64,000 nt of DNA, from assembly GCA_963815305.1 (NCBI GenBank), contig CAWFFW010000001.1, forward strand, positions 2,666,001 through 2,730,000. Direction: 5' to 3'. How positions within the stretch are numbered: the first letter of the stretch is position 1; each line of letters starts with the position of its first letter. The notes beneath the pieces were generated by a model that saw only the letters and a list, made by a program, of their open reading frames with translations, was not told the origin of the DNA and searched no databases. This document shows positions 18,785 through 28,518 of this stretch, in pieces. The DNA is from CAXBID01 sp963815305. Lineage in GTDB: Bacteria > Bacteroidota > Bacteroidia > Flavobacteriales > Flavobacteriaceae. The translations under genes and the position numbers were made by a program.

Positions 18785-21070
18785 ATGGACGATATTTATA
18801 TCTATATGTTGGTGGCATTAGCTTTTTTAGCCATTGCCGATCTTGTAGTTGGTGTTAGTAACGACGCCGTAAATTTTTTAAATTCTGCCATAGGTTCTAA
18901 AGCGGTATCGTTTAAAACTATCATGATTGTTGCTAGTTTAGGTGTTGCACTAGGTGCACTTACATCAAGTGGCATGATGGAAGTCGCTCGTAAAGGTATT
19001 TTCAATCCTGGCGAGTTCATGTTTGATGAAATTATGATCATTTTCATGGCGGTCATGATTACCGATATATTACTTCTAGATTTTTTTAACACACTAGGCT
19101 TGCCAACCTCAACCACTGTATCTATTGTTTTTGAACTTTTAGGAGCTTCTGTCTGTATAGCGATACTTAAAATCACTAATGATAATAGTAAGAGTTTACT
19201 AGACATTGGTCATTATATAAACAATGAAAAAGCGATTGAAATTATACTTGGTATTTTACTTTCCGTTGTTGTTGCCTTTTCTATTGGTGCTGTAATTCAA
19301 TTTGTGTCCAGACTACTACTCTCTTTTAATTTTGATGAAAAACCTAATTTATTTGGAGCTATTTTCAGTGGTTTTGCCATTACATCAATTATGTATTTCA
19401 TATTAATTAAGGGTATTAAAAATGCCTCTTTTATGAATGATGGTGCGAAGGATTTAATTGCAACAAACCCCGCTACACTTTTAGGAATAAGCTTCATAAT
19501 GTGCACGGTCGCTTCATTTCTTTTAATGACTTTTTTTAAAACTAATATTTACAAAATTATTATTGTTGTTGGTACATTTGCTTTAGCTGTTGCTTTTGCT
19601 GGAAACGATTTAGTGAATTTTATTGGCGTTCCAATTGCCGCTTATAACTCTTACGAAGCTTGGTCTGTGAGTAATATACTTCCCCAAAATTTTCCTATGG
19701 TGGCTTTAGGTCAGCCTGTACAAACGCAACCTATTTTATTACTTATTGCTGGTTTAATAATGGTCTTAACACTTTGGTTTTCTAGTAAGGCCATAGCTGT
19801 AGTTAAAACATCGGTTGATTTATCAAGACAGGATAATGTGAAGGAACGCTTTGAACCTAACTTCTTATCTAGAAACATCGTAAGATTTAGCATGGCTACG
19901 TCTGATGCTTTTAATAATTTACTACCTTCTTCAGCTAAAGAAACCATTGAAAAACAATTTATTAAACCAAAAGTATTATCGTCTGTTAAATCTGAAGATT
20001 TACCTGCGTTCGACTTAGTTCGAGCCGCAGTAAATTTAATGGTAGCTAGTGTTCTTATTTCTATTGCAACTTCAATGAAATTACCATTATCTACTACGTA
20101 TGTAACCTTTATGGTTGCCATGGGAACATCACTTGCCGATAGAGCCTGGGGTAGTGAAAGTGCCGTTTACAGGGTTGCTGGAGTACTCAATGTTATTGGG
20201 GGTTGGTTCTTTACTGCACTTAGTGCCTTTGTTGCGGCAGCTGTAATGGCTTTAATATTATTTTATGGTGGTGGTTATGCATTAACCGCTTTGTTGATTT
20301 TTGCTATAGTGCTTCTTGGCAGAAACTATATAAGCCACAGAAAGCAATCTAGAGAACTCAAAGAAGAAGATACACTTAAAAAAGCTGAAAGCAGCTCAAT
20401 ACAGGGTGTTATTATTGAAAGTGCTAATAATATTGCCAATGTTGTAAAACGTGGTAATAAAATATATACAAGTGCCATCAATGGTTTAGCAACACACAAT
20501 TTAAAACTGCTCAAAAAGAATAAAAAGAATATTGAAAAGCTTTCAAACGAAATAGATGATTTGCGTGATAATATATTTTATTTTATTAAAAATTTAGAGG
20601 AGCCTAGCCTTTCAGCAAGTAACTTTCATATTAATATTTTGGGCTATTTACAAGATATAACTCAATCTTTAGAATACATTTCTAATGTGAGTTTTAAGCA
20701 TGTAAACAACAATCACAAAAAACTAAAATTTAGTCAAATTAAAGAGCTTAAAGAAATTGATGATGTTTTAGAAACGCTTTTTAGTGATACAAGAAAAGCT
20801 TTTACTTCAGGTTCATTTGAAGAAATTGGCTCTGTATTAAATAAAAAACAAGATATATTAAACTTAGTTACTGAAAAAATACAAAAGCAAGTTGAACGTA
20901 CGCGTACTGAAGAATCTAGTCCAAAAAACACAACCCTTTATTTTGGTGTTTTGTTAGAAACTAAAGATTTATTAACGGCTACTATGAACCTTTTACAAGA
21001 ATATTATAATTCTCATGATGCTTCAGTTGAGCCAGCAAAAATTTCAAACGCTAGTGAGGAAGAAGAATAA
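18785..21070 (+). CDS. PiT-family inorganic phosphate transporter with C-terminal PhoU-like domain
   Basis: Inner-membrane phosphate:cation symporter, 761 residues. The PiT signatures occur in both halves: GVSNDAVNFLNSAIGSKA near residue 23 with GLPTSTTVSIVFELLG, and AFAGNDLVNFIGVPIAAYNS with KLPLSTTYVTFMVAMGTSLA. About 11-12 TM segments precede residue 520, followed by a roughly 230-residue soluble helical region resembling PhoU-type regulators. This long PiT-plus-helical-domain form is common in Bacteroidota. The operator-like repeats upstream fit phosphate control. Confidence 0.93.
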   Translation: MDDIYIYMLVALAFLAIADLVVGVSNDAVNFLNSAIGSKAVSFKTIMIVASLGVALGALTSSGMMEVARKGIFNPGEFMFDEIMIIFMAVMITDILLLDFFNTLGLPTSTTVSIVFELLGASVCIAILKITNDNSKSLLDIGHYINNEKAIEIILGILLSVVVAFSIGAVIQFVSRLLLSFNFDEKPNLFGAIFSGFAITSIMYFILIKGIKNASFMNDGAKDLIATNPATLLGISFIMCTVASFLLMTFFKTNIYKIIIVVGTFALAVAFAGNDLVNFIGVPIAAYNSYEAWSVSNILPQNFPMVALGQPVQTQPILLLIAGLIMVLTLWFSSKAIAVVKTSVDLSRQDNVKERFEPNFLSRNIVRFSMATSDAFNNLLPSSAKETIEKQFIKPKVLSSVKSEDLPAFDLVRAAVNLMVASVLISIATSMKLPLSTTYVTFMVAMGTSLADRAWGSESAVYRVAGVLNVIGGWFFTALSAFVAAAVMALILFYGGGYALTALLIFAIVLLGRNYISHRKQSRELKEEDTLKKAESSSIQGVIIESANNIANVVKRGNKIYTSAINGLATHNLKLLKKNKKNIEKLSNEIDDLRDNIFYFIKNLEEPSLSASNFHINILGYLQDITQSLEYISNVSFKHVNNNHKKLKFSQIKELKEIDDVLETLFSDTRKAFTSGSFEEIGSVLNKKQDILNLVTEKIQKQVERTRTEESSPKNTTLYFGVLLETKDLLTATMNLLQEYYNSHDASVEPAKISNASEEEE

Positions 21071-21595
21071 TTAAACGTCTTGGGAAATACCAATTTGGTC
21101 TAATTCACTATGAGCTTTCTTTTTTGCTTCAAATCTTGCAATATCAACAACATACGTGTTTGAAATTGAATCGTGCCAACCGCGCCCTTCTGAGCCTAAA
21201 AAAGAGAAAGCTTCAAAGGGTATAATTCTTGAAAAACTCCGTTTTAAATAATCAATGGTACTCGGGTTAGAGCCGTCTTCTAAAACTACTTTTGTTTTAG
21301 TAATATATTTAGCAATTGTTCTTCCTTTTAAAACTGTTTCTGTTGTAAAATATAAAAGCGCCACTATAATACTGGTAATCAACCTATCAAGTAACGGATT
21401 TATGGTTTCTAATTCATAAATAAAATCATCTACAACAGATACATCATCAAAAAAAGTATAGAAAAAATACGATGCAACCATTATAAACCCCAAAAAAAGA
21501 GCGATAAATATGATAACGTCTACAATATAATTTACAAATCGATTTCCCTTACTAGCATATAAATCTGATGTCACTCTAAAATCTTGATTATTCAT
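21071..21595 (-). CDS. RDD-family membrane protein
   Basis: 174 residues with an RDD domain: the N-terminal RFVNYIVDVIIFIALFLGF (Arg-Asp in TM1), a second TM near 78-95, and TIAKYITKTKVVLEDGSNPS followed by the amphipathic YLKRSFSRIIPFEAFSFLG region. Function of the family is unsettled (transport has been proposed). The stop directly abuts the convergent PiT stop. Confidence 0.85.
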   Translation of the reverse strand: MNNQDFRVTSDLYASKGNRFVNYIVDVIIFIALFLGFIMVASYFFYTFFDDVSVVDDFIYELETINPLLDRLITSIIVALLYFTTETVLKGRTIAKYITKTKVVLEDGSNPSTIDYLKRSFSRIIPFEAFSFLGSEGRGWHDSISNTYVVDIARFEAKKKAHSELDQIGISQDV

Positions 21596-21641
21596 TCTTA
21601 AATTTTAATGATTAGTGCGGTTAAATTTATTATTTAATTAT

Positions 21642-21672
21642 AAAAAAGCACCCCTTTCGAGATGCTTTTGAA
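21642..21672 (-). terminator. Terminator of nrdBA
   Basis: On the minus strand an 11-bp stem (AAAAGCATCTC paired with GGGGTGCTTTT, including G-U pairs) closes a GAAA tetraloop and is followed by a T-run. It lies about 75 bp after the nrdA stop. Confidence 0.65.
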
Positions 21673-21745
21673 ACACTTAAATTTGAAATCCCTCTCAAAT
21701 TTTTTGAGGTAAGAACTGAGAGAAACACTTTAAGTGAAATAATTT

Positions 21746-24235
21746 TTAAGATCCGCACATTAAACAATCATCTCCTTCACCCGCTTTAGCTTGTGCTATA
21801 AGTGCTTTCATTTCTTCTGCGCTCATCGGTTCTACTTCTGCTTGTTGTGAAGCGTTTTGTTTTGCAAATTTGGCAGCATTTTGAGCTGCTAATTTATTTT
21901 TTTTGGCATCCTCTTGCTGTACAACAACGGTTTTAACTTCAACAACTTCAGCAGCTGGTTCCTCTCGTTTTGTAGTTTGCAATGTAAATTTAATAGCATC
22001 AACAGCACTCTTGGTACGTAAATAATACATACCCGTTTTTAAGCCACTTTTCCATGCATAAAAATGCATTGATGTTAACTTAGCCATAGTGGCGCCTTCC
22101 AAAAATAAATTAAGTGATTGCGACTGATCTATAAAATAGCCTCTTTGACGAGACATATCTATAATATCCTTCATACTTAATTCCCAAACTGTTTTATAAA
22201 GATCTTTAATTTCTTGAGGAACATCAATATGCTGCACAGAACCATTAGCACGCATAATATCTTGCTTTAAGTTTTCGTTCCAAAGTCCTAATTCAACCAA
22301 ATCCTCTAATAAATGTTTATTTACTACAATAAATTCCCCAGACAATACACGACGCGTATAAATGTTAGAGGTGTAAGGCTCAAAGCATTCATTATTCCCT
22401 AAGATTTGAGAGGTTGATGCGGTAGGCATTGGGGCTACTAATAATGAGTTACGTACGCCATGTTTAAGGACCTGCTTTCGTAGCTTATACCAGTCCCACA
22501 TGCCACTTAATTCTTCGTCTTTAATATTCCAAAGATTATGTTGAAATTGACCTTTACTAATTGGAGAACCCTCATAACTTTGGTAAGGACCATCAGCTTT
22601 AGCTTCTTCCATACTAGCCGTTACTGCAGCAAAATATAGTGTTTCAAATATTTCTTGATTTAATTTTTTTGCCTCATCACTTGTAAAAGGCATACGTAAT
22701 TGAATAAATGCATCTGCCAAACCTTGTACCCCTAAACCAATCGGTCTGTGACGCATATTAGAATTTTCAGCTTCTTTTACTGGATAGTAATTTCTATCAA
22801 TAACTCTATTTAAGTTTTTTGTAACACGTTTTGTAATACGGAATAATTCTTTATGATCAAATTCACCATTTTTAATAAACATAGGTAAAGCAATGGACGC
22901 CAAATTACAAACCGCAACTTCATCTGGTGAGGTATATTCTAAAATCTCTGTACATAAATTTGAAGAACGAATGGTTCCTAAGTTTTGTTGATTTGATTTT
23001 CGGTTAGCCGCATCTTTATACAACATATAAGGCGTACCCGTTTCAATTTGAGATTCTAATATTTTTTCCCAAAGTTCGCGTGCTTTTATAGTTTTTCGTC
23101 CTTTTCCTTCAGCTTCATATTTTAAATATAAGGCTTCAAACTCTTCGCTATGTATTTCTGGCAATCCAGGACATTCGTTGGGGCACATTAATGTCCAATC
23201 GCCGTTTTCCTGAACACGTCTCATAAATAAATCTGAAATCCACATTGCATAAAATAAATCGCGTGCTCGCATTTCTTCTTTACCATGATTTTTTTTCAAA
23301 TCTAAAAAGTCAAAAATATCAGCATGCCAAGTTTCAATATAAATGGCAAAACTCCCTTTTCGTTTTCCACCACCTTGATCTACGTAACGCGCCGTATCAT
23401 TAAATACTTGTAGCATGGGTACAATGCCGTTGCTTGTACCATTAGTTCCAGAAATGTAACTTCCAGTGGCACGTACGTTGTGTATTGCTAATCCAATTCC
23501 TCCTGCAGATTGTGAAATTTTAGCCGTTTGTTTAAGTGTGTCATAAATTCCTTCAATGCTATCATCTTTCATAGTTAAAAGAAAACATGATGACATTTGC
23601 GGTTTTGGTGTACCGGCATTAAATAATGTGGGTGTAGCGTGTGTAAAATATTTTTTAGACATGAGCTCATACGTCTCAATGGCAGCATCTAAATCATTTA
23701 AATGAATCCCTATAGAGACACGCATTAGCATGTGTTGCGGACGTTCGGCAATTTGTCCGTTTAATTTTAAAAGGTACGAACGCTCTAGCGTTTTAAAGCC
23801 AAAATAATCATAACCAAAATCGCGATTGTAGATAATGGTAGAATCCAAACGTTCTTTATTCGCCATGATAACCTCATATACATCATCTGCTAAAAGTGGT
23901 GCATCTTTACCTGTTCTTGGATTTACATATTTGTGCAAATCTTCCATAACATCACTAAACGTCTTTTTAGTGTTTTTATGTAAGTTAGATACCGATATGC
24001 GCGCCGCTAAGCGTGCGTAATCTGGGTGAGACGTTGTCATGGTTGCCGCAATTTCTGCCGCTAAATTATCAAGTTCGCTAGTGGTTACACCATCGTATAA
24101 ACCTTCAATAACGCGCATGGTTACTTTTAATGGATCGACCAATTCGTTTAATCCGTAACATAATTTACGTACTCGCGCCGTAATTTTATCGAACATGATT
24201 AGTTCTTTTCTTCCGTCTCTTTTTACTACATACAT
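21746..24235 (-). CDS. nrdA: Ribonucleoside-diphosphate reductase, alpha subunit (class I)
   Basis: Catalytic subunit that reduces NDPs to dNDPs. 829 residues: N-terminal ATP-cone for allosteric activity control (MYVVKRDGRKELIMFDKITA), then the ten-stranded barrel with FNAGTPKPQMSSCFLL, SAGGIGLAIHNVRATG, NLCTEILEYT and PMPTASTSQILGNNECFEP, and a C-terminal redox pair in GDDCLMCGS. A basic, alanine-rich linker (about residues 775-815) separates core and CxxC tail. It lies downstream of nrdB on the same strand, probably one transcript. The arrangement is class Ia-like with nrdB first. Confidence 0.97.
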   Translation of the reverse strand: MYVVKRDGRKELIMFDKITARVRKLCYGLNELVDPLKVTMRVIEGLYDGVTTSELDNLAAEIAATMTTSHPDYARLAARISVSNLHKNTKKTFSDVMEDLHKYVNPRTGKDAPLLADDVYEVIMANKERLDSTIIYNRDFGYDYFGFKTLERSYLLKLNGQIAERPQHMLMRVSIGIHLNDLDAAIETYELMSKKYFTHATPTLFNAGTPKPQMSSCFLLTMKDDSIEGIYDTLKQTAKISQSAGGIGLAIHNVRATGSYISGTNGTSNGIVPMLQVFNDTARYVDQGGGKRKGSFAIYIETWHADIFDFLDLKKNHGKEEMRARDLFYAMWISDLFMRRVQENGDWTLMCPNECPGLPEIHSEEFEALYLKYEAEGKGRKTIKARELWEKILESQIETGTPYMLYKDAANRKSNQQNLGTIRSSNLCTEILEYTSPDEVAVCNLASIALPMFIKNGEFDHKELFRITKRVTKNLNRVIDRNYYPVKEAENSNMRHRPIGLGVQGLADAFIQLRMPFTSDEAKKLNQEIFETLYFAAVTASMEEAKADGPYQSYEGSPISKGQFQHNLWNIKDEELSGMWDWYKLRKQVLKHGVRNSLLVAPMPTASTSQILGNNECFEPYTSNIYTRRVLSGEFIVVNKHLLEDLVELGLWNENLKQDIMRANGSVQHIDVPQEIKDLYKTVWELSMKDIIDMSRQRGYFIDQSQSLNLFLEGATMAKLTSMHFYAWKSGLKTGMYYLRTKSAVDAIKFTLQTTKREEPAAEVVEVKTVVVQQEDAKKNKLAAQNAAKFAKQNASQQAEVEPMSAEEMKALIAQAKAGEGDDCLMCGS

Positions 24236-24456
24236 ATTTACTACACTTTTTAGGTTTTCTGATACACCTTCAGAAAATTGGTTAGTTTGTTATTCTAAAT
24301 TTGGTTTTAAGGGCCAAATTCAGTTGGTTTAATTAATTTAATAAGTAATATTTAGTTTCGTTTTCCTTTAAAAGGATATTTTTTGATTCCAGATTTCGAG
24401 GGAATGACCATTTTTAACAGAAACCTCAAAGCATGCTTTGATTAAACTATTTTCTA

Positions 24457-25440
24457 TTAAAAATCGGCGTCAAAACTGAATTTATCTTTTTCTTCCTCTT
24501 TATTAAGAACTCCTGCTTTTTGATACTCAGACACCCGTTTTTCAAAGAAGTTGGTTTTCCCTTGAAGTGAAATCATATCCATAAAATCAAATGGATTCGC
24601 TGTATTGTATTCTTTATCGCAACCTAATTCAAACAACAGTCTATCTGTTACAAATTCTAAGTATTGCGACATTAAAACAGCATTCATGCCAATTAAACTG
24701 GCAGGTAAAGATTCTGTAATAAATTCACGTTCTATATCTAACGCTTCCACTAATATGTCTCTAATTCGAGACTTTGGAACTTTGTTTATTAAATGTTCAT
24801 TATGCAAGTGTACTGCAAAGTCGCAATGTACACCTTCATCACGAGAAATTAATTCGTTCGAGAATGTTAATCCTGGCATTAAACCCCTTTTCTTTAACCA
24901 GAAAATTGAACAAAATGCACCCGAGAAAAATATACCTTCAACAGCAGCAAATGCAATTAAACGCTCTGCAAAGCTTGGAGATTCAATCCATTTTAAAGCC
25001 CAATCTGCTTTTTTCTTAATCGCAGGAAAATTATCTAAGGCATTAAATAATAAATCTTTTTCTTTTTCGTCTTTTACGTAAGTATCTATTAAAAGGGAAT
25101 AGGTTTCGCTATGAATGTTTTCCATCATAATCTGAAAGCCATAGAAAAATTTGGCTTCACTATACTGTACTTCGTTTACAAAGTTTTCTGCTAAATTTTC
25201 ATTTACAATGCCATCACTAGCAGCAAAAAATGCTAATATGTGTTTTATAAAATAACGCTCATCATCATTTAATTTTGTAGACCAATCTGAAAGATCTTGG
25301 TGTAAATCAATTTCTTCTGCGGTCCAAAAACTTGCCTCAGATTTTTTATACCATTCCCAAATATCATGATGTTGAATTGGAAAAATTACAAAACGACCTT
25401 TATTTTCTTGAAGAATTGGTTCTACAGCTGCTTGCGACAT
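24457..25440 (-). CDS. nrdB: Ribonucleoside-diphosphate reductase, beta subunit (class I)
   Basis: Radical-generating partner of NrdA; 327 residues. Ligands of the diiron centre are visible: Asp in FFAASDGIVNENL, Glu/His in MMENIHSETYS with the radical Tyr five residues after His, and Glu/His in the EGIFFSGAF and SRDEGVHCDFAV helices. The sequence is closer to the eukaryotic-like class I small subunit than to E. coli NrdB. Followed after 221 bp by nrdA. Confidence 0.97.
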   Translation of the reverse strand: MSQAAVEPILQENKGRFVIFPIQHHDIWEWYKKSEASFWTAEEIDLHQDLSDWSTKLNDDERYFIKHILAFFAASDGIVNENLAENFVNEVQYSEAKFFYGFQIMMENIHSETYSLLIDTYVKDEKEKDLLFNALDNFPAIKKKADWALKWIESPSFAERLIAFAAVEGIFFSGAFCSIFWLKKRGLMPGLTFSNELISRDEGVHCDFAVHLHNEHLINKVPKSRIRDILVEALDIEREFITESLPASLIGMNAVLMSQYLEFVTDRLLFELGCDKEYNTANPFDFMDMISLQGKTNFFEKRVSEYQKAGVLNKEEEKDKFSFDADF

Positions 25441-25689
25441 GTTTTTTTGATTTTATTAAAATTTAACAGTTTTTTTGATTTTTGGGAACAACAAAGATTG
25501 CAAAAAGACCTTTACAATGAAAGGTATAGTTATAAACATTGTCAACAAGTTTTTAACAATGGAAAAACTAATAGAAAAAAAAAGGTTTCAAAATAAATAT
25601 ATTTAATTAACTGTATTTCAATATATTAAAAACAAAATATTGAGTTCACAGAGGTTTGCCTGATTATGATTTTAATTTAAAAAAAATCC
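25441..25689. other. nrdB upstream region
   Basis: AT-rich leader and promoter region of nrdB. A minus-strand AATCTTTG around 25492-25499 is a near match to TAnnTTTG and could be the -7 box. A terminator-like hairpin at its far end (25682-25707) closes the adjacent gene remnant. No ORF of note. Confidence 0.4.
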
Positions 25690-25707
25690 TTAATTTATAG
25701 GATTTTT
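25682..25707 (-). terminator. Terminator-like hairpin after gene remnant
   Basis: AAAAATCCT / AGGATTTTT stem with an 8-nt loop. On the minus strand it is followed by a long T-run. It overlaps the stop codon of the remnant at 25690-25782. Confidence 0.6.
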
Positions 25708-25782
25708 AAGGTTATTTTTAAGTTTGTTAACCCCTTTTTCAAATGCCATATACCAATCTTTACCAAATTTTTTGGTTAAAAC
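25690..25782 (-). pseudogene. C-terminal remnant resembling the DUF3109 tail
   Basis: A 30-codon open stretch with its own stop reads VLTKKFGKDWYMAFEKGVNK and a short basic tail. It resembles the C-terminus of the DUF3109 protein at 27740 (ALIRKFGEDWYMELEKVALK). It is preceded in frame by a stop (25783-25785) and has no start codon, but it keeps a terminator. Most likely a decayed gene end left by deletion or rearrangement. Confidence 0.5.
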
Positions 25783-25820
25783 TTATTTTGGATATTTATA
25801 GGTTGTTTTAATTAAAATAA

Positions 25821-25852
25821 AAAAAATCAGATTATTTTTAATCTGATTTTTT
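25821..25852 (-). terminator. Terminator of the LRR T9SS gene
   Basis: Perfect 14-bp stem AAAAAATCAGATTA / TAATCTGATTTTTT with a TTTT loop, 46 bp after the 25899 gene stop. It is A/T flanked on both sides and could work in either direction. Confidence 0.8.
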
Positions 25853-25898
25853 AAAACCACTCTAGTAAAATGCATGAATTGATACTTACTATTTTGTT

Positions 25899-27404
25899 TT
25901 AACGAAGAACCACCATTTTATTTATAATTCCTTTTTCTGAGTACATTTTAATAATATAAGTTCCTTTTTGATATTTAGTCATATCAATTACAGGGATCCC
26001 TGTAGATGTTTTTACTTTTTTACCTAACATTGAAAACAACTCAATTTTATCTATTTTATAATTAGATTTTACGTTTATAATACCCTTGGTGGGGTTTGGG
26101 TAAACTATTACTCTGTTTTGAGTTATAGAGTTGCTATTTACAGATAGGGCATTGCTATCCTGAACTGTAAAAGTAAAGATTCCATTAGAATTTTGAGTAT
26201 TAACTTGTTTACTAGCGTTATTTGATTCAACCCAAGTTTTTAAAAAGTACATGGTATTGGGTTCTAACCCAGACGCATTTATAGTCGTGCCACAACTAAT
26301 CTCGTTAGTGGATTCACATAATTCAATTAAACTGAATTTTAATACGCCAGAGGCAGCACTTCCTTCTATGGTTACCGTTCCGCCTGTTGGAGCAAAAAAA
26401 GAAAACCAAATATCTGAATTAATAGTGTCATTGGCACAAAGTGCATTATTTATTGATGTTGCTTGAGTTGTATTTCCAGTAATTATTTGTGCTAAAATTA
26501 CTGGGATGGCACTTGAACAATCATCGTTAGACAGCGTACAGCTTTCACTAAAATTAGTAGTATCATCAATATTAGTCCAATTTGTTTCGCTATAGATAAC
26601 GTTATCAACTTGAACACAACTTAAATCAGGATTGTCGCTTATAAAAAATGAGCCAGTATCCATATTTTCATTATTTTCATTTTTAATATTTAAATCTTTA
26701 AGCCCATTAGAACTTGCAGATAGAAAACTAATCAATGGGTTTTGGGAGAGGTCTAATGCTGATATTTGGTTCTGGCTACAAATAACAACTCGAAGGTCTG
26801 GATTTGAATACAGATTTAATTGAGAAATATTGTTATTATTACAACTAAGTGTTCGTAGTTTTGGGTTGTTTACTATCGAGGTTTCTGTCAATTGATTTTG
26901 AGCACAAAATAACAGTTCTAAGTTTGGTGAAAAAGAAAGATCTAGATTAGTGAGGCTATTAAAAACCACCGATAGGCTAGTTAATTTTGTGTTTGAAGAT
27001 ACATCTATATTTGTAAGGTTGTTGTTGTTACAATTTAAAGTTTCCAAATCTATATTCCCTGTTACGTTTAAGTTGCTTATGTTATTGTTTTCACAATTTA
27101 ATTCAACTAAATTTATATTTGACGATAAATCTAAGCTTGTCAAATCATTACCTGAGCAATCCAAGTTTATCAAACCAGTAAAGCCTTCTATACCCGTGAA
27201 ATCTGATATATTTTGATCTCGGATAAACAAGGACTCACGTTCACTAATTTTCACAGAATCTACCAGACCATCTCCATAGATCCCGTTTCCTAAACCTAAT
27301 GCTTCAATATAATTTTCAAAATTACGATCTGGAACACTTGCTAACTGAGCGTTTAGCGCATTCATTATCAATAAAAATAATCCTACTATTAGTTTTGATT
27401 TCAT
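25899..27404 (-). CDS. Secreted leucine-rich-repeat protein with T9SS sorting domain
   Basis: 501 residues with a signal peptide ending LNAQ. Residues about 60-265 hold internalin-like LRRs of about 21 residues (LINLDCSGNDLTSLDLSSN, LVELNCENNNISNLNVTGN, LETLNCNNNNLTNIDVSSN). A beta-sandwich region follows (VTIEGSAASGVLKFSL), then a T9SS type A sorting domain (VIVYPNPTKGIINVKSNYKI ... GTYIIKMYSEKG). It is therefore a predicted surface or secreted adhesin-like protein. Its promoter carries the shared ECF-type motif (27450-27478), linking it to the sigma factor at 30098. Confidence 0.92.
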   Translation of the reverse strand: MKSKLIVGLFLLIMNALNAQLASVPDRNFENYIEALGLGNGIYGDGLVDSVKISERESLFIRDQNISDFTGIEGFTGLINLDCSGNDLTSLDLSSNINLVELNCENNNISNLNVTGNIDLETLNCNNNNLTNIDVSSNTKLTSLSVVFNSLTNLDLSFSPNLELLFCAQNQLTETSIVNNPKLRTLSCNNNNISQLNLYSNPDLRVVICSQNQISALDLSQNPLISFLSASSNGLKDLNIKNENNENMDTGSFFISDNPDLSCVQVDNVIYSETNWTNIDDTTNFSESCTLSNDDCSSAIPVILAQIITGNTTQATSINNALCANDTINSDIWFSFFAPTGGTVTIEGSAASGVLKFSLIELCESTNEISCGTTINASGLEPNTMYFLKTWVESNNASKQVNTQNSNGIFTFTVQDSNALSVNSNSITQNRVIVYPNPTKGIINVKSNYKIDKIELFSMLGKKVKTSTGIPVIDMTKYQKGTYIIKMYSEKGIINKMVVLR

Positions 27405-27739
27405 ATACTTTTTGTTTTTAAATTCCTGAGATATTGAACTATTACATCTATTGATGATAGATTATTTAAAAAGTAAACATTGAAAAGCTATTTTTTATTT
27501 TTAATTGAAAGACAACTAAAAATGAAAAGATTATATGCTTATAATTGAGCTCAATAATGTTTTAAAAGATCCTGTGAAAGAATAGCATTATCAAAGGATT
27601 TTTAAATGAATTTTTGGGATAATGACCTGTTTATAGTACTTAATTAAATCACTTTAACATCTTTATTAAGGAAGATTCCGTTTTTTTAAGAAAAAATGGA
27701 GATCAATTTTAACATTGAATAGGTTTAAAATTTAATCTG
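27405..27739. other. Intergenic region with ECF-type promoter, otherwise empty
   Basis: 335 bp between the LRR gene and the DUF3109 gene. Apart from the promoter motif at 27450-27478 I see no coding frame, RNA or strong hairpin. Confidence 0.5.
27450..27478 (-). promoter_or_regulatory. ECF-type promoter motif 1 (LRR T9SS gene)
   Basis: Minus strand: GTTTACTTTTT (27478-27468), 11 bp, CATCAAT (27456-27450). One of five copies with identical element spacing. If read as -35 GTTTAC and -10 CATCAAT the spacer is 16 bp, standard for ECF sigma factors. Leader to ATG 27404 is about 40 nt. Confidence 0.8.
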
Positions 27740-28309
27740 CTATTTTTGATATTTAAGAGCTACTTTTTCCAATTCCATATACCAATCTTCTCCAAACTTT
27801 CTAATGAGTGCTTCTTTTACAAATTTATATACAGGAACACCCAATTCTTCACCAAGTGTACATGCATCATCACAAATTTGCCATTTATGATAATTTACAG
27901 CCGAAAATTCGCTGTAATCGCTAACTCTAACCGGATATAAATGACAAGATACTGGCTTTTTCCAAGAAATTTCGCCTTGATTGTAAGCTTCTTCAATAGC
28001 ACAAAGTGCTACATTTTTTTCATCAAACATCACATAGGCACAATCGGCTCCATTAATTAAAGGTGTTTCAAACTCACCATCTTCAGAAGTTGTATAAACT
28101 CCTTGAGATTCAATAGCATCAATGCCTTCTTGCCTTAAAAAAGGTTTTACTTTTGGATAAATATCTTGAAGTATTTTAGTTTCATCTAATTCCAAAGGCG
28201 CTCCTGCATCTCCATCAACACAACAAGCACCTTTACATGCTGATAAATTACATAAAAAATCTTTTTTTATAACATCTTCAGATACAATGGTTTTACCTAA
28301 TTGAAACAT
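27740..28309 (-). CDS. DUF3109 cysteine-cluster protein
   Basis: 189 residues with a Cys-rich N-terminus (CNLSACKGACCVDGDAGAPL) and further Cys in CAYVMF, CAIEEA, SCHLYPVRV and QICDDACTLGEE. It matches the DUF3109/YkgJ-like family, presumed to bind zinc or an iron-sulfur cluster. Role unknown. It has a truncated relative (C-terminal remnant) at 25690-25782. Not part of the flanking ECF-type promoter set as judged from its upstream region. Confidence 0.85.
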   Translation of the reverse strand: MFQLGKTIVSEDVIKKDFLCNLSACKGACCVDGDAGAPLELDETKILQDIYPKVKPFLRQEGIDAIESQGVYTTSEDGEFETPLINGADCAYVMFDEKNVALCAIEEAYNQGEISWKKPVSCHLYPVRVSDYSEFSAVNYHKWQICDDACTLGEELGVPVYKFVKEALIRKFGEDWYMELEKVALKYQK

Positions 28310-28518
28310 AAAATTTAATTAACTTGTAGCCAACAAAAATAGTTAAACTTTAGCTGAATTTAATTAAGAGAATAAACTACTTTTGCCGAAAAATACAGAA
28401 TTCGCTAAAATCGCAATTCTATATTTCAGATTCCCGTTTTCACGAGAATGAAAAATCAATATAATCGCAGCACGCTGCGGGCATTTTTTCAATTTAGAAA
28501 TTATAAAAACTCAAGGTC

